The position numbers and the translations under genes are program-made. Shown here piece by piece: positions 1-6,923 of a stretch of DNA of 13,883 nt. The notes under the pieces are model-generated. The model was not told the origin of the DNA. It did no database searches and saw only the letters and a program-made list of their open reading frames with translations. The DNA lies in NCBI GenBank assembly GCA_002789615.1, contig PFTO01000035.1:4179-18061 (forward strand). Reading direction: 5' to 3'. This DNA comes from Acidobacteria bacterium CG_4_9_14_3_um_filter_49_7 (GTDB lineage Bacteria > Acidobacteriota > Holophagae > Thermotomaculales > Thermotomaculaceae). Every line of letters begins with the position of its first letter. Positions within the stretch are counted from its first letter, which is position 1.

Positions 1-92
1 GTCAAAAGACCTCCGGCCGCGATCACCAGTACTGTTTTCAACAGGAAAACAATCCAGGTGGACCAAACCAGAATGTCTAGCCAGTTATTCAT
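1..92 (-). CDS. Probable BlaR1/MecR1-like M56 membrane sensor protease, N-terminus only
   Basis: The 30 complete codons visible begin MNNWLDILVW and continue into a hydrophobic run (TWIVFLLKTVLVIAAGG), which looks like a first transmembrane helix. The start is supported by an AAGGAAGG ribosome binding site about 8 bases upstream. The gene begins one base after the stop of the BlaI-type repressor gene. In known systems a BlaI/MecI repressor is followed by or paired with an integral-membrane M56 metalloprotease (BlaR1/MecR1) that inactivates it on signal, so that is the likely identity. The catalytic HExxH and any sensor domain lie outside the window, so the call rests on position and the membrane helix only. 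Confidence 0.6.
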   Translation of the reverse strand, partial: MNNWLDILVWSTWIVFLLKTVLVIAAGGLL

Positions 93-93
93 A

Positions 94-477
94 TCACCGT
101 CCTTCCTTTTTCGCTCTGTCAATCAGTTGCTGCAGGTGTAGAAATTCTTCCTCAGACAGTTCCCCGTCCCGGATGTCCAGCAAGGTTGCCACCGTATCCG
201 CCATGGAACCGTCAAAAAATGTGGACACAAGGTGGTTGAGTGCGGACCGGCGCACTTCCTCCCGCGGTGTCGTGGGCAGGTACATGTACCGGGGGCCGTC
301 CTGGCGATGAGTCAGTGCTCCCTTTTCTTCGAGAATTCGCATCAGGGCTCGAACCGCCGAATAGCTGGGGGGGTCATCCAGGTGGTCCAGAACTTCCTGC
401 ACTGTTGCCGAACCCATCTCGTAGATGGCATCCATGATCTGTCTTTCCCTTCGGCTTAACCGGTTCAATGCTGTCAT
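94..477 (-). CDS. BlaI/MecI family winged-helix repressor
   Basis: This 127-aa protein has the length and layout of the Penicillinase_R (BlaI/MecI/CopY) family. An N-terminal winged helix (about residues 1-75) contains LSRRERQIMDAIY, the recognition-helix region YSAVRALMRILEEKG and the wing RYMYLPT. A C-terminal dimerisation helix pair follows (about 80-127, including NHLVSTFFDGSMADTVATLL). Family members dimerise, sit on dyad operators and are cleaved in the C-terminal part by a partner M56 protease. The start ATG has GAGGGAGG a few bases upstream. The partner membrane gene starts one base after its stop, so the two are almost certainly cotranscribed. The promoter upstream overlaps two near-identical dyads, implying autorepression. 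Whether the signal is a beta-lactam, copper or another envelope cue cannot be told from the sequence. Confidence 0.88.
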   Translation of the reverse strand: MTALNRLSRRERQIMDAIYEMGSATVQEVLDHLDDPPSYSAVRALMRILEEKGALTHRQDGPRYMYLPTTPREEVRRSALNHLVSTFFDGSMADTVATLLDIRDGELSEEEFLHLQQLIDRAKKEGR

Positions 478-525
478 CGTGCCTCCCTCAAATTTTTTCT
501 TCCCAGTCCCTTTTACGAACGTTCG

Positions 526-560
526 TGCTAATTGTTTAGCAGGATGCTAAAAATATAGCA
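526..560 (-). promoter_or_regulatory. Tandem operator dyads, probable BlaI-type binding sites
   Basis: Two 16-bp inverted repeats lie 19 bp apart centre to centre: TGCTAATTGTTTAGCA (526-541, perfect 6-bp arms) and TGCTAAAAATATAGCA (545-560, perfect 5-bp arms). Both share the half-site TGCTA. One overlaps the -10 box and the other covers the expected transcription start. A further perfect 12-bp palindrome, ACGAACGTTCGT, abuts them at 515-526. The location is as expected for an autoregulated BlaI operon, although the half-site differs from the TACA/TGTA core of well-studied BlaI and CopY operators. Confidence 0.6.
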
Positions 561-579
561 CCTCTTCATCTCCAGTCAA
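552..579 (-). promoter_or_regulatory. Sigma70-type promoter of the blaI-like operon
   Basis: Reading the minus strand, TTGACT (574-579) is followed after 16 bases by TATATT (552-557). The -10 hexamer lies inside the upstream 16-bp dyad, so a bound repressor would block polymerase. Confidence 0.65.
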
Positions 580-657
580 GCATTTTCTTTCAGATATTGT
601 TTATTTTTTCCAACCGGGCACTGCCCGAAAGAAAATTAAGATGGGCATCAGAGAGGG

Positions 658-776
658 GAAGTGTTCTGAAAGAAGAGAGAAGAACCGGCGCGAATCTGTA
701 AGGCATCGTAATATTTTAGAGCATTCTCCGCTACTTTTTCCGGTCGGAATACCGAATACAGAAAACAGAACACTTC
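658..776. repeat. Intergenic region with an 11-bp inverted repeat (MITE-like or chance)
   Basis: The divergent intergenic stretch from about 580 to 838 has no convincing gene. It holds a perfect 11-bp inverted repeat, GAAGTGTTCTG at 658-668 and CAGAACACTTC at 766-776, whose arms contain the heptamer GTGTTCT that is tandemly repeated at 13779-13806. A 5-bp-stem, 3-base-loop hairpin (CGGGC-ACT-GCCCG) lies at 615-627, and a small dyad CGGT/ACCG sits near 741-754. No clear sigma70 promoter for the downstream plus-strand operon was found. TAAAAT near 812 is a possible -10 without a good -35. Confidence 0.35.
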
Positions 777-849
777 TTTGGATTTTTCTCCACGACGTTG
801 GTTTTTTGGGGTAAAATGCAGGTGAAGATTCAAAACTCAGGAGGGTGCG

Positions 850-972
850 GTGAAGGCAATTGGTGCTTTTTTGCTGGTATTGGTTTTTTTGTTTGTGGCA
901 ACAGCATGCGGGAAAAAGGCAGATCCGATTCCCCATGAGTCAGGGCCGGTTGCCGTGGAGCCGGTAAAATGA
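850..972 (+). CDS. Small (40-aa) predicted lipoprotein
   Basis: A short reading frame starts with GTG five bases after a strong AGGAGG (839-844) and ends with TGA at 970-972. It encodes a lysine, then a hydrophobic stretch (residues 3-19, rich in Leu, Val and Phe), then a lipobox-like VATAC with the lipidation cysteine at residue 20. The mature peptide is short, about 20 residues, and begins CGKKADPIP. Tiny lipoproteins starting CG(K/L)KGP... are common in Gram-negative bacteria, and LptM, which helps LptD assembly, is one such case. The resemblance here is only to the general pattern. Its stop overlaps the glutamine synthetase start (ATGA), so the two are translationally coupled. I infer an envelope location. 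The function is unknown. Confidence 0.68.
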   Translation: MKAIGAFLLVLVFLFVATACGKKADPIPHESGPVAVEPVK

Positions 973-3038
973 AGATTTCTGAACTTTTCGGCAACTTGAC
1001 CTTCAATGAAAAGGTGATGCGTGAAAAGCTGTCATTTGAGGTTTTCCGGCGTTTTAAAGCCACCATTGAGCAGGGAGAACCCATAACCCGGAATGTGGCG
1101 GAGTGTATTGCCCATGCGCTGAAGGAGTGGGCATTGGAAAACAATGCCACCCACTATACCCACTGGTTTCAACCACTTACCGGTCTGACAGCTGAAAAAC
1201 ACGATGCATTTCTACAGTTCCATGACGGTGGCACCCCTATTGAGCGGTTCTACGCAACAGAACTGATGCAGGGGGAGCCGGACGCATCCAGTTTTCCCAG
1301 CGGTGGAACCCGGACCACATTCGAGGCCAGGGGATATACCGCATGGGATCCCAAGAGCCCCTGTTTTATTATTGAAGGGGAGATGACCAACACCCTGTGT
1401 ATCCCCTCGGTATTTTTTTCCTACAATGGAGATTCTCTGGACAAGAAATCTGCGCTGATTCGGTCCACTATGGTGCTGGATGAGGCGGCGAAAGAGCTTC
1501 TCGGAGTGATGGGCTATCCGATTCCGCAGCACGTCCATGTGACAGCCGGGGCAGAGCAGGAATACTATCTTATAAACAGGGAAATGTACCGGCAGCGGGA
1601 AGATCTAATGCTCACGGGGAGAACACTTGTCGGCGCACCGCCCATCCGGGGGCAGAAGCTCTCCGACCATTATTTCGGGAGCATTCCTCCGGATGTGAAA
1701 GCATTTATGGAGGAGGTGGAATTGGAGCTGTACCGCCTGGGTGTGCCGTGCAAGACGCGACACAACGAGGTGGCGCCCAGCCAGTATGAGATTGCGCCCG
1801 TGTTTGAGGAAGTGAACATTGCGGCGGACCATAACCAGTTGATGATGATGATGCTGAAGCAGAAGGCGGCAGAACGGGGTTTTGCATTGTTGCTTCACGA
1901 GAAACCCTTTCAGGGACTGAACGGCAGCGGCAAGCACAACAACTGGTCAATGTCGGATGAAACCGGCACTAATTATTTCAGTCCCGGCAGGAACCGGGAG
2001 GAATTCTTACGTTTTCTCTGTTTTCTGGTGGCATTTGTCAATGCGATACACCTTCATGGAGTCTTTATCCGTGCCTCTGTCGCGTCGGCGTCCAATGACC
2101 ACCGCCTGGGGGGGCATGAGGCTCCACCATCCATCGTTTCCGTTTTTGTGGGCAGTGCTCTGGAGCAGGTCCTGACAGATCTGAAGAATGGAAATTTCAC
2201 GGAACTTACCGGGATGGAGATGATAAAAGCGGGGTTGAAATATGTTCCGCAGATAGAAAAAGACAACACAGACCGTAACCGGACGTCACCGGTGGCATTT
2301 ACCGGGAACAAGTTTGAATTTCGGGCAGTGGGTTCCGGCCAGCCATTGGGTTTTCCAAACACGGTGCTAAATACCGCAGTGGCGGAAAGTATGCGGTCGC
2401 TGGCCAGGATGATTCGCAGTGAAATCAGCGCAGGCAGGGGGCAGGAAGAGTCAACCCTGGCAGCGTTGTCTGCTATGCTGGAGCAGTGTGACCGGGTGGT
2501 ATTCAATGGAAACTGTTACAGCAGGGAATGGAAGGAAGAGGCCAAAAAACGGGGCTTGTCCAACCTCCGTGCCACGCCGGAAGCACTCCGTTCTGCCTTC
2601 GGAAGCGAAAGCGAAGCGGCATTTCTTCTTGAGGCAGGTGTACTGAACCAGACGGAACTGGGTGCGCGCTATGAAATCAAAGTGGAAGAGTATGCTCAAA
2701 GGGTGGAGATAGAATCGCGAACACTGCTCAAGCTGATTCGAAAGGACATTCGCCCGGCTCTGGTTCAGCAGATGAAGGACCTGGATTATCTGGACTGGGG
2801 AATTCGTACCCATTATCGGGAAGCAGTGGGCCAACTTGAACGGGATTCGGCCAGACTGGTCGGTGAATTAGAGGGGTTGCGCGAAGTGGAAGGAAGTGAA
2901 AAACAGGCTCAATTCTGTTACGGGAGCATTCTGCCGTTGATGGAAAAGATCCGGGATTCAGTTGATTTTCTGGAGGAGGAGACAGATCGACAGCTCTGGC
3001 GGTTGCCCGACTACGATCAGTTGTTGGGTCACCGATGA
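969..3038 (+). CDS. glnN: Type III glutamine synthetase
   Basis: This 689-aa enzyme catalyses ATP-dependent amidation of glutamate to glutamine, the entry step of ammonium assimilation. Its length matches the GSIII family (roughly 700 aa, dodecameric) rather than GSI (about 470) or GSII (about 350). Visible family features are the N-terminal GSIII block with HYTHWFQPLTG and SSFPSGGTRTTFEARGYTAWD, the metal and glutamate site AEQEYYL (residues 195-201), NEVAPSQYEIAPVFEEVN, the nucleotide-site loop GSGKHNNWS (319-327), NRTSP (437-441) and GNKFEFR (446-452). All appear intact. The start was chosen because of GGAG at 957-960 and the ATGA overlap with the lipoprotein gene. Its own stop overlaps the next start, also as ATGA. 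There is no adenylylation-type Tyr loop, as expected for this class. The overlap with a sigma54-type activator suggests nitrogen- or signal-dependent control. Confidence 0.95.
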   Translation: MKISELFGNLTFNEKVMREKLSFEVFRRFKATIEQGEPITRNVAECIAHALKEWALENNATHYTHWFQPLTGLTAEKHDAFLQFHDGGTPIERFYATELMQGEPDASSFPSGGTRTTFEARGYTAWDPKSPCFIIEGEMTNTLCIPSVFFSYNGDSLDKKSALIRSTMVLDEAAKELLGVMGYPIPQHVHVTAGAEQEYYLINREMYRQREDLMLTGRTLVGAPPIRGQKLSDHYFGSIPPDVKAFMEEVELELYRLGVPCKTRHNEVAPSQYEIAPVFEEVNIAADHNQLMMMMLKQKAAERGFALLLHEKPFQGLNGSGKHNNWSMSDETGTNYFSPGRNREEFLRFLCFLVAFVNAIHLHGVFIRASVASASNDHRLGGHEAPPSIVSVFVGSALEQVLTDLKNGNFTELTGMEMIKAGLKYVPQIEKDNTDRNRTSPVAFTGNKFEFRAVGSGQPLGFPNTVLNTAVAESMRSLARMIRSEISAGRGQEESTLAALSAMLEQCDRVVFNGNCYSREWKEEAKKRGLSNLRATPEALRSAFGSESEAAFLLEAGVLNQTELGARYEIKVEEYAQRVEIESRTLLKLIRKDIRPALVQQMKDLDYLDWGIRTHYREAVGQLERDSARLVGELEGLREVEGSEKQAQFCYGSILPLMEKIRDSVDFLEEETDRQLWRLPDYDQLLGHR

Positions 3039-6000
3039 CAATAGACTTTCTTTTCTTTCTCGGAAATCGCCTTTACCCCGGGCGTCCTCTTTCTGAGACC
3101 AGTCGAAAGCTTGCGTTTCGCCTTGCGGTGCACTATGCGGTGCAATTGGTCAACGCGGGTCTTTTTTTCAAACAGATGGGGCGGATGCCGGAATCATTGC
3201 TGTTGAAAAACATCAGTGTCACAGAAGACGGATTTCTCTTTCTGCAACCGGGTTGTTCGGGAAAGGAGGAATTTGATGAAGGGGAATTTCTGCGCCGCAT
3301 CTACCGGTTGTTTTTGCAGATATTACTCCGAAAAGACGTTTTGCCCAAAGGGAAAACGCTGGGTCAGGTAATTGTAAACTATCCCAGGGAATTTACGGAT
3401 GCTCTGGAGGCGCTCAACGACCCGGAAATGACACTGGTACATTTCAAGTGGCGAATCCTCGACTATTGGAAAGACAATGCCATGGATTCCCGCCTGCTTT
3501 CTTTCCAATTTCACTGCAGTCTGCCGGAGACGGCGTCCATCGTACTATTGCCATTTTGCAATGCGTTGATGCCGATTGTGGAATCCTGCGCGGGCCGGTG
3601 GACCGAAATATCTGAAGGAATACCGCTCCCCTTTGGGGCCTATGATCGATTCACCGATATATTTTATTTTCTGAATCTTCCGAAACATGGTCTGGAACGC
3701 CTTCCGGCTCCGGAAGCGCTGAAAGGCAGGATACAGACGGTGCTGGAAAAATCAGCCGGATTGATTCAGGAAGAATTTTGCGCGGTACTGCATGAAGACA
3801 ATCTGGACAGCTATTCACTGGATATCTTCACCTGGCTTTCTGAGCAAGTGCCGGTAAACTTTCTGGTATTGACGCGTCAACCGTTTTCCAGCCGGTGGAA
3901 CCGGAGTCTGGAATCCAGGAAGGCCGCAGTCTGGAATCCCCGGGCAACAGATGGAAAACTGGAAGTAAAAAGCGGTATTTTGTCCCGATTCGACACGGCC
4001 ATTTTCTATGAACAGGCAAAATCCAGGACATCGGATTCTCTTGCTCTGGCCTTGCAGTGGATGGAACAGGATGAAGAATGGCGGGACAGTTTTTCCCCTG
4101 CATCGCTCGGACTGGATCCGGCAGAAGAAGAAGCGCTTTTGTCCGGTGTCCCCAACGAAATGCTGGAACGAAAGGGATTGTCAGAGCCGCTGGGAACTCT
4201 GTTTCCTTCCGGTTTCGAGGAACTGAAACAACTGTCTGATGAAATAATTAAGGAAGTGGAAAGGGGGACTGACGGGTTTGCGTCCCGGATTCTGACCCGC
4301 CTGGAAAATGACCCCGGGCTTTTTCTCTTGGCCCAGTCTGTGGCAGACAACGATGCGGACTTACCGGAAGAGGTTTCTTCACTGATTTGTTATGCAACAA
4401 GACAGTTTAAAGCAGCCATCAGCCATATGGAGTCATTGAAGACACAACCGGCTTTTGCGAACCTATATGCCAATGCGCTTTTTGAAAGCGGAGAACTCGA
4501 TCAGATGGAGTCTTTTTGTCAGAAACAGGGAATTCGGCCCTCATGTTACAACTTCCTCATGGCTCAGCGGGGGGAAGAATTCAGTATGGAAGCACTGAGT
4601 TCGGAACACCAATTCCAGGTGCTTCTGATGCAGGGGAAACTGGAAGAGTTGAAAATCCGGCTTTTGGAATATGAGCAAAAACACGGGAAAGACCCCCTTT
4701 TCTACGAGTTTCAAGGAGAATTGGTTTTTCGCAGCGACCCATCGGAGGGGGAATTGCTTCTTCGAGAGGGAATTCAACTGGCACAGGAGAATCGACAACT
4801 GTACCGCAAGGCATTTGTCCTGAAAAGACTGGGTAACGCATTGTTCAAAATCCCCAGATTCCGGGATGCCGAGGTTTGCTATTACCAGGCAATGGAACTA
4901 TTTGTTTCACTTGGAAATGCCTGGCAGTTTGAAAAAGTGGCTTACAACATGGCCATGGTTGACATGAATCTATGCCGACTGGATGCGGCGGCAGACGTTT
5001 TTCAGAAGGACCTGAAAAAGAACCGGGCAAGCGGTCACAACCGGTATGTTGTGTTCAACTTGAAGGCGCTGGGGAAAGTAGCGGCCATGGCGTATCGTTT
5101 TGAAGCCTCGGCTGCCCTGATGGAGGAGGCACTTCGTCTGGCAGAAGACGGTGGATTTGAAGAGGAAATTACCGGTATTCATTACATACTGGTCACGGTC
5201 TTTCTGGAGCTTGGAAAGCTGGAAAAAGCGCGAAAATCTCTGGACAACCTGACTGAGAGGGTAAAGGGGCAACCCTTCTGGGATACGCAGATTCACATTC
5301 TGAATGTTGAATACTTACGAAAGGCAGGAGACATTGAGGCCGCGGGAATTGAGCTGACAAGAATTGATCCCGGAAGTCTTTCTCCTGATGATGTCCTCTA
5401 TGTGCGGGTCCTGGATGCCCTCATTTCTTCCCGTTCACTGGCGGAAGTGGCAGACCTCTATGCCGATGTGGGAAATGCCGGTTCTGAGCAGTTTATTTTC
5501 TCCCTTCGAGCCTGGTTGCTGGACGACTATCCCCGCCTTGTTGGGGTGGTAGATGAAGCGGAGCTGAAAGAGGACTATCAGAGGGTCCGGGCTTTTAATG
5601 GCGTCCTTGCTGACCGATTCCGTCGCCATTTCATGAACCGCAAACGAAGTTTCCTGGATCCGGAAATATTCGCCCATCTCACACGGGTGATGGGTCATGC
5701 AAAGAAAAACGAACAAGCCAGCTTTCACCAGGCGTTTCGACAAATGGGGGAGTGGGCCGGTTTCATGGATTTTGAACTGAGGAGCCCGAATACGCCCGCA
5801 AAGGATGATGCCTTTTCCATCGGAGATACAGAAGGTCGATTCTTCCTGGATGTTCAACCAGAACCGGAAGAAGAACTCATGCCTTTTCTTAAGTTTGTGG
5901 TAAAGTTTGCCGCTTCAAACTTTCCCCGGCTGTCCCCGACCGTTCGGGAAGAGACGGATTCCACATGTCCTTATCTTTCACTGATTGTGGGCCATTCTAA

Positions 6001-6889
6001 ACCGGTGCAACAGTTGAAGGGCGAAATATCCCGGGCAGCAGATTTCATGTTTCCGGTGCTTGTGACGGGAGAAAGCGGATCCGGAAAAGAGTTAACTGCC
6101 CGTGCCGTTCATTTCTGTTCCAGCCGAAAAGACAAACCCTTTCTGGCTATTAACTGCGCAGCATTACCGGACAACCTGATGGAGAGTGAGCTTTTTGGCT
6201 ATGCCCGAGGTGCTTTTACCGGTGCCCAGGTAACTCGGACAGGTTTGCTGGAGTCTGCCCGGGACGGCACGTTGTTTATGGATGAAATCGGTGAAATGCC
6301 CATGGCGACCCAGGCCAAGCTGTTACGGGTACTCCAGGAAAGGGAATTCTACCGCCTCGGTGATGCCACGCCCAGAAAAGTCAATGCGCGATTTGTCTTT
6401 GCAACGAACCGGGACCTGGAACTGGCGGTGAAAGAAAAGCGCTTTCGGGAAGACCTCTTCTACCGGATTGCCGGATTTCGTTTGTGTATGCCATCGTTGA
6501 ACGAAAGACGGGAGGACATTCCGGAGCTTGCAGACTACCTGTTGCATCAAATGGACGACAGTGCGGGAAAGAAACTGAGTGAGAAAGCAAGAGAGGTTTT
6601 GTCCGCATACACGTACCAGGGTAATGTCCGGGAGCTCCAGAACATTCTGATGATGGGAATTGTTAATGCGGGTAGTGCTGTTGAAATCCAGCCGGAACAC
6701 CTTCCTGTTGTGCCAAAATCGACTCCAGTGGCTTTTTCCGGAAAACTGAAGCAGGCCACCCGGGCATTTCAGAAACAGTATCTTCGACAGGTACTGGAGG
6801 AAAATGCATACAATAACTCGAAAACCGGTCGAATTCTGGGAATCACACGCCAGCGCATTATCCAGTTGAGAAAAGAATACGAGTTATAA
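3035..6889 (+). CDS. Large multidomain sigma54-dependent transcriptional activator with TPRs and a decayed kinase/STAND-like N-terminus
   Basis: The 1284-aa product ends in a complete sigma54-activator core. Walker A GESGSGKE is at 1012-1019, the sigma54-contact loop GAFTGA at 1059-1064 and Walker B GTLFMDE at 1078-1084. Further on are the FREDLFYRI segment and a Fis-type helix-turn-helix at about 1260-1284 (SKTGRILGITRQRIIQLRK). It should therefore hydrolyse ATP and remodel sigma54 polymerase. Residues about 440-770 are helical TPR-like repeats (clear units near 588-621, 628-660, 671-704 and 710-740), as in MalT-type regulators. The first 330 residues have no intact catalytic motif but resemble the C-lobe of a Ser/Thr kinase (LLLKNISVTEDGFLFLQPG, 55-73) and an AAA_16/STAND ATPase (AVLHEDNLDSYSLDIFTWL ... 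LVLTR, about 250-281) lacking a P-loop. There is no response-regulator receiver domain. Translation is coupled to glutamine synthetase by an ATGA overlap. Targets are unknown. The AAA+ core call is secure and the N-terminal reading is inference. Confidence 0.9.
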   Translation: MTIDFLFFLGNRLYPGRPLSETSRKLAFRLAVHYAVQLVNAGLFFKQMGRMPESLLLKNISVTEDGFLFLQPGCSGKEEFDEGEFLRRIYRLFLQILLRKDVLPKGKTLGQVIVNYPREFTDALEALNDPEMTLVHFKWRILDYWKDNAMDSRLLSFQFHCSLPETASIVLLPFCNALMPIVESCAGRWTEISEGIPLPFGAYDRFTDIFYFLNLPKHGLERLPAPEALKGRIQTVLEKSAGLIQEEFCAVLHEDNLDSYSLDIFTWLSEQVPVNFLVLTRQPFSSRWNRSLESRKAAVWNPRATDGKLEVKSGILSRFDTAIFYEQAKSRTSDSLALALQWMEQDEEWRDSFSPASLGLDPAEEEALLSGVPNEMLERKGLSEPLGTLFPSGFEELKQLSDEIIKEVERGTDGFASRILTRLENDPGLFLLAQSVADNDADLPEEVSSLICYATRQFKAAISHMESLKTQPAFANLYANALFESGELDQMESFCQKQGIRPSCYNFLMAQRGEEFSMEALSSEHQFQVLLMQGKLEELKIRLLEYEQKHGKDPLFYEFQGELVFRSDPSEGELLLREGIQLAQENRQLYRKAFVLKRLGNALFKIPRFRDAEVCYYQAMELFVSLGNAWQFEKVAYNMAMVDMNLCRLDAAADVFQKDLKKNRASGHNRYVVFNLKALGKVAAMAYRFEASAALMEEALRLAEDGGFEEEITGIHYILVTVFLELGKLEKARKSLDNLTERVKGQPFWDTQIHILNVEYLRKAGDIEAAGIELTRIDPGSLSPDDVLYVRVLDALISSRSLAEVADLYADVGNAGSEQFIFSLRAWLLDDYPRLVGVVDEAELKEDYQRVRAFNGVLADRFRRHFMNRKRSFLDPEIFAHLTRVMGHAKKNEQASFHQAFRQMGEWAGFMDFELRSPNTPAKDDAFSIGDTEGRFFLDVQPEPEEELMPFLKFVVKFAASNFPRLSPTVREETDSTCPYLSLIVGHSKPVQQLKGEISRAADFMFPVLVTGESGSGKELTARAVHFCSSRKDKPFLAINCAALPDNLMESELFGYARGAFTGAQVTRTGLLESARDGTLFMDEIGEMPMATQAKLLRVLQEREFYRLGDATPRKVNARFVFATNRDLELAVKEKRFREDLFYRIAGFRLCMPSLNERREDIPELADYLLHQMDDSAGKKLSEKAREVLSAYTYQGNVRELQNILMMGIVNAGSAVEIQPEHLPVVPKSTPVAFSGKLKQATRAFQKQYLRQVLEENAYNNSKTGRILGITRQRIIQLRKEYEL

Positions 6890-6915
6890 AAAAACGGGGC
6901 AATTGCCCCGTTTTT
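6890..6915. terminator. Bidirectional Rho-independent terminator
   Basis: A perfect 26-bp palindrome with core ACGGGGCAATTGCCCCGT is flanked by A5 on one side and T5 on the other. It starts at the last base of the regulator stop region and lies 8 bases beyond the stop of the convergent flavodiiron gene, so it can end transcripts from both strands. Confidence 0.93.
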
Positions 6916-6923
6916 CTCATTAC

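Noticed and set aside
515..526. ACGAACGTTCGT as a LexA (SOS) box
   Set aside because: The Gram-positive LexA box needs CGAAC and GTTCG half-sites separated by four bases; here they abut with no spacer, and the gene is BlaI-like.
790..850. Sigma54 (-24/-12) promoter in front of the lipoprotein-glutamine synthetase operon
   Set aside because: GG and GC pairs exist in TTTTGGGGTAAAATGC but their spacing is 6 to 8 bases, not 10, so the element is not supported.
601..936. Minus-strand 111-codon frame over the intergenic region and lipoprotein gene
   Set aside because: Sequence is low-complexity and cysteine/serine-rich with no family features or ribosome binding site, and it conflicts with the well-signalled lipoprotein gene.
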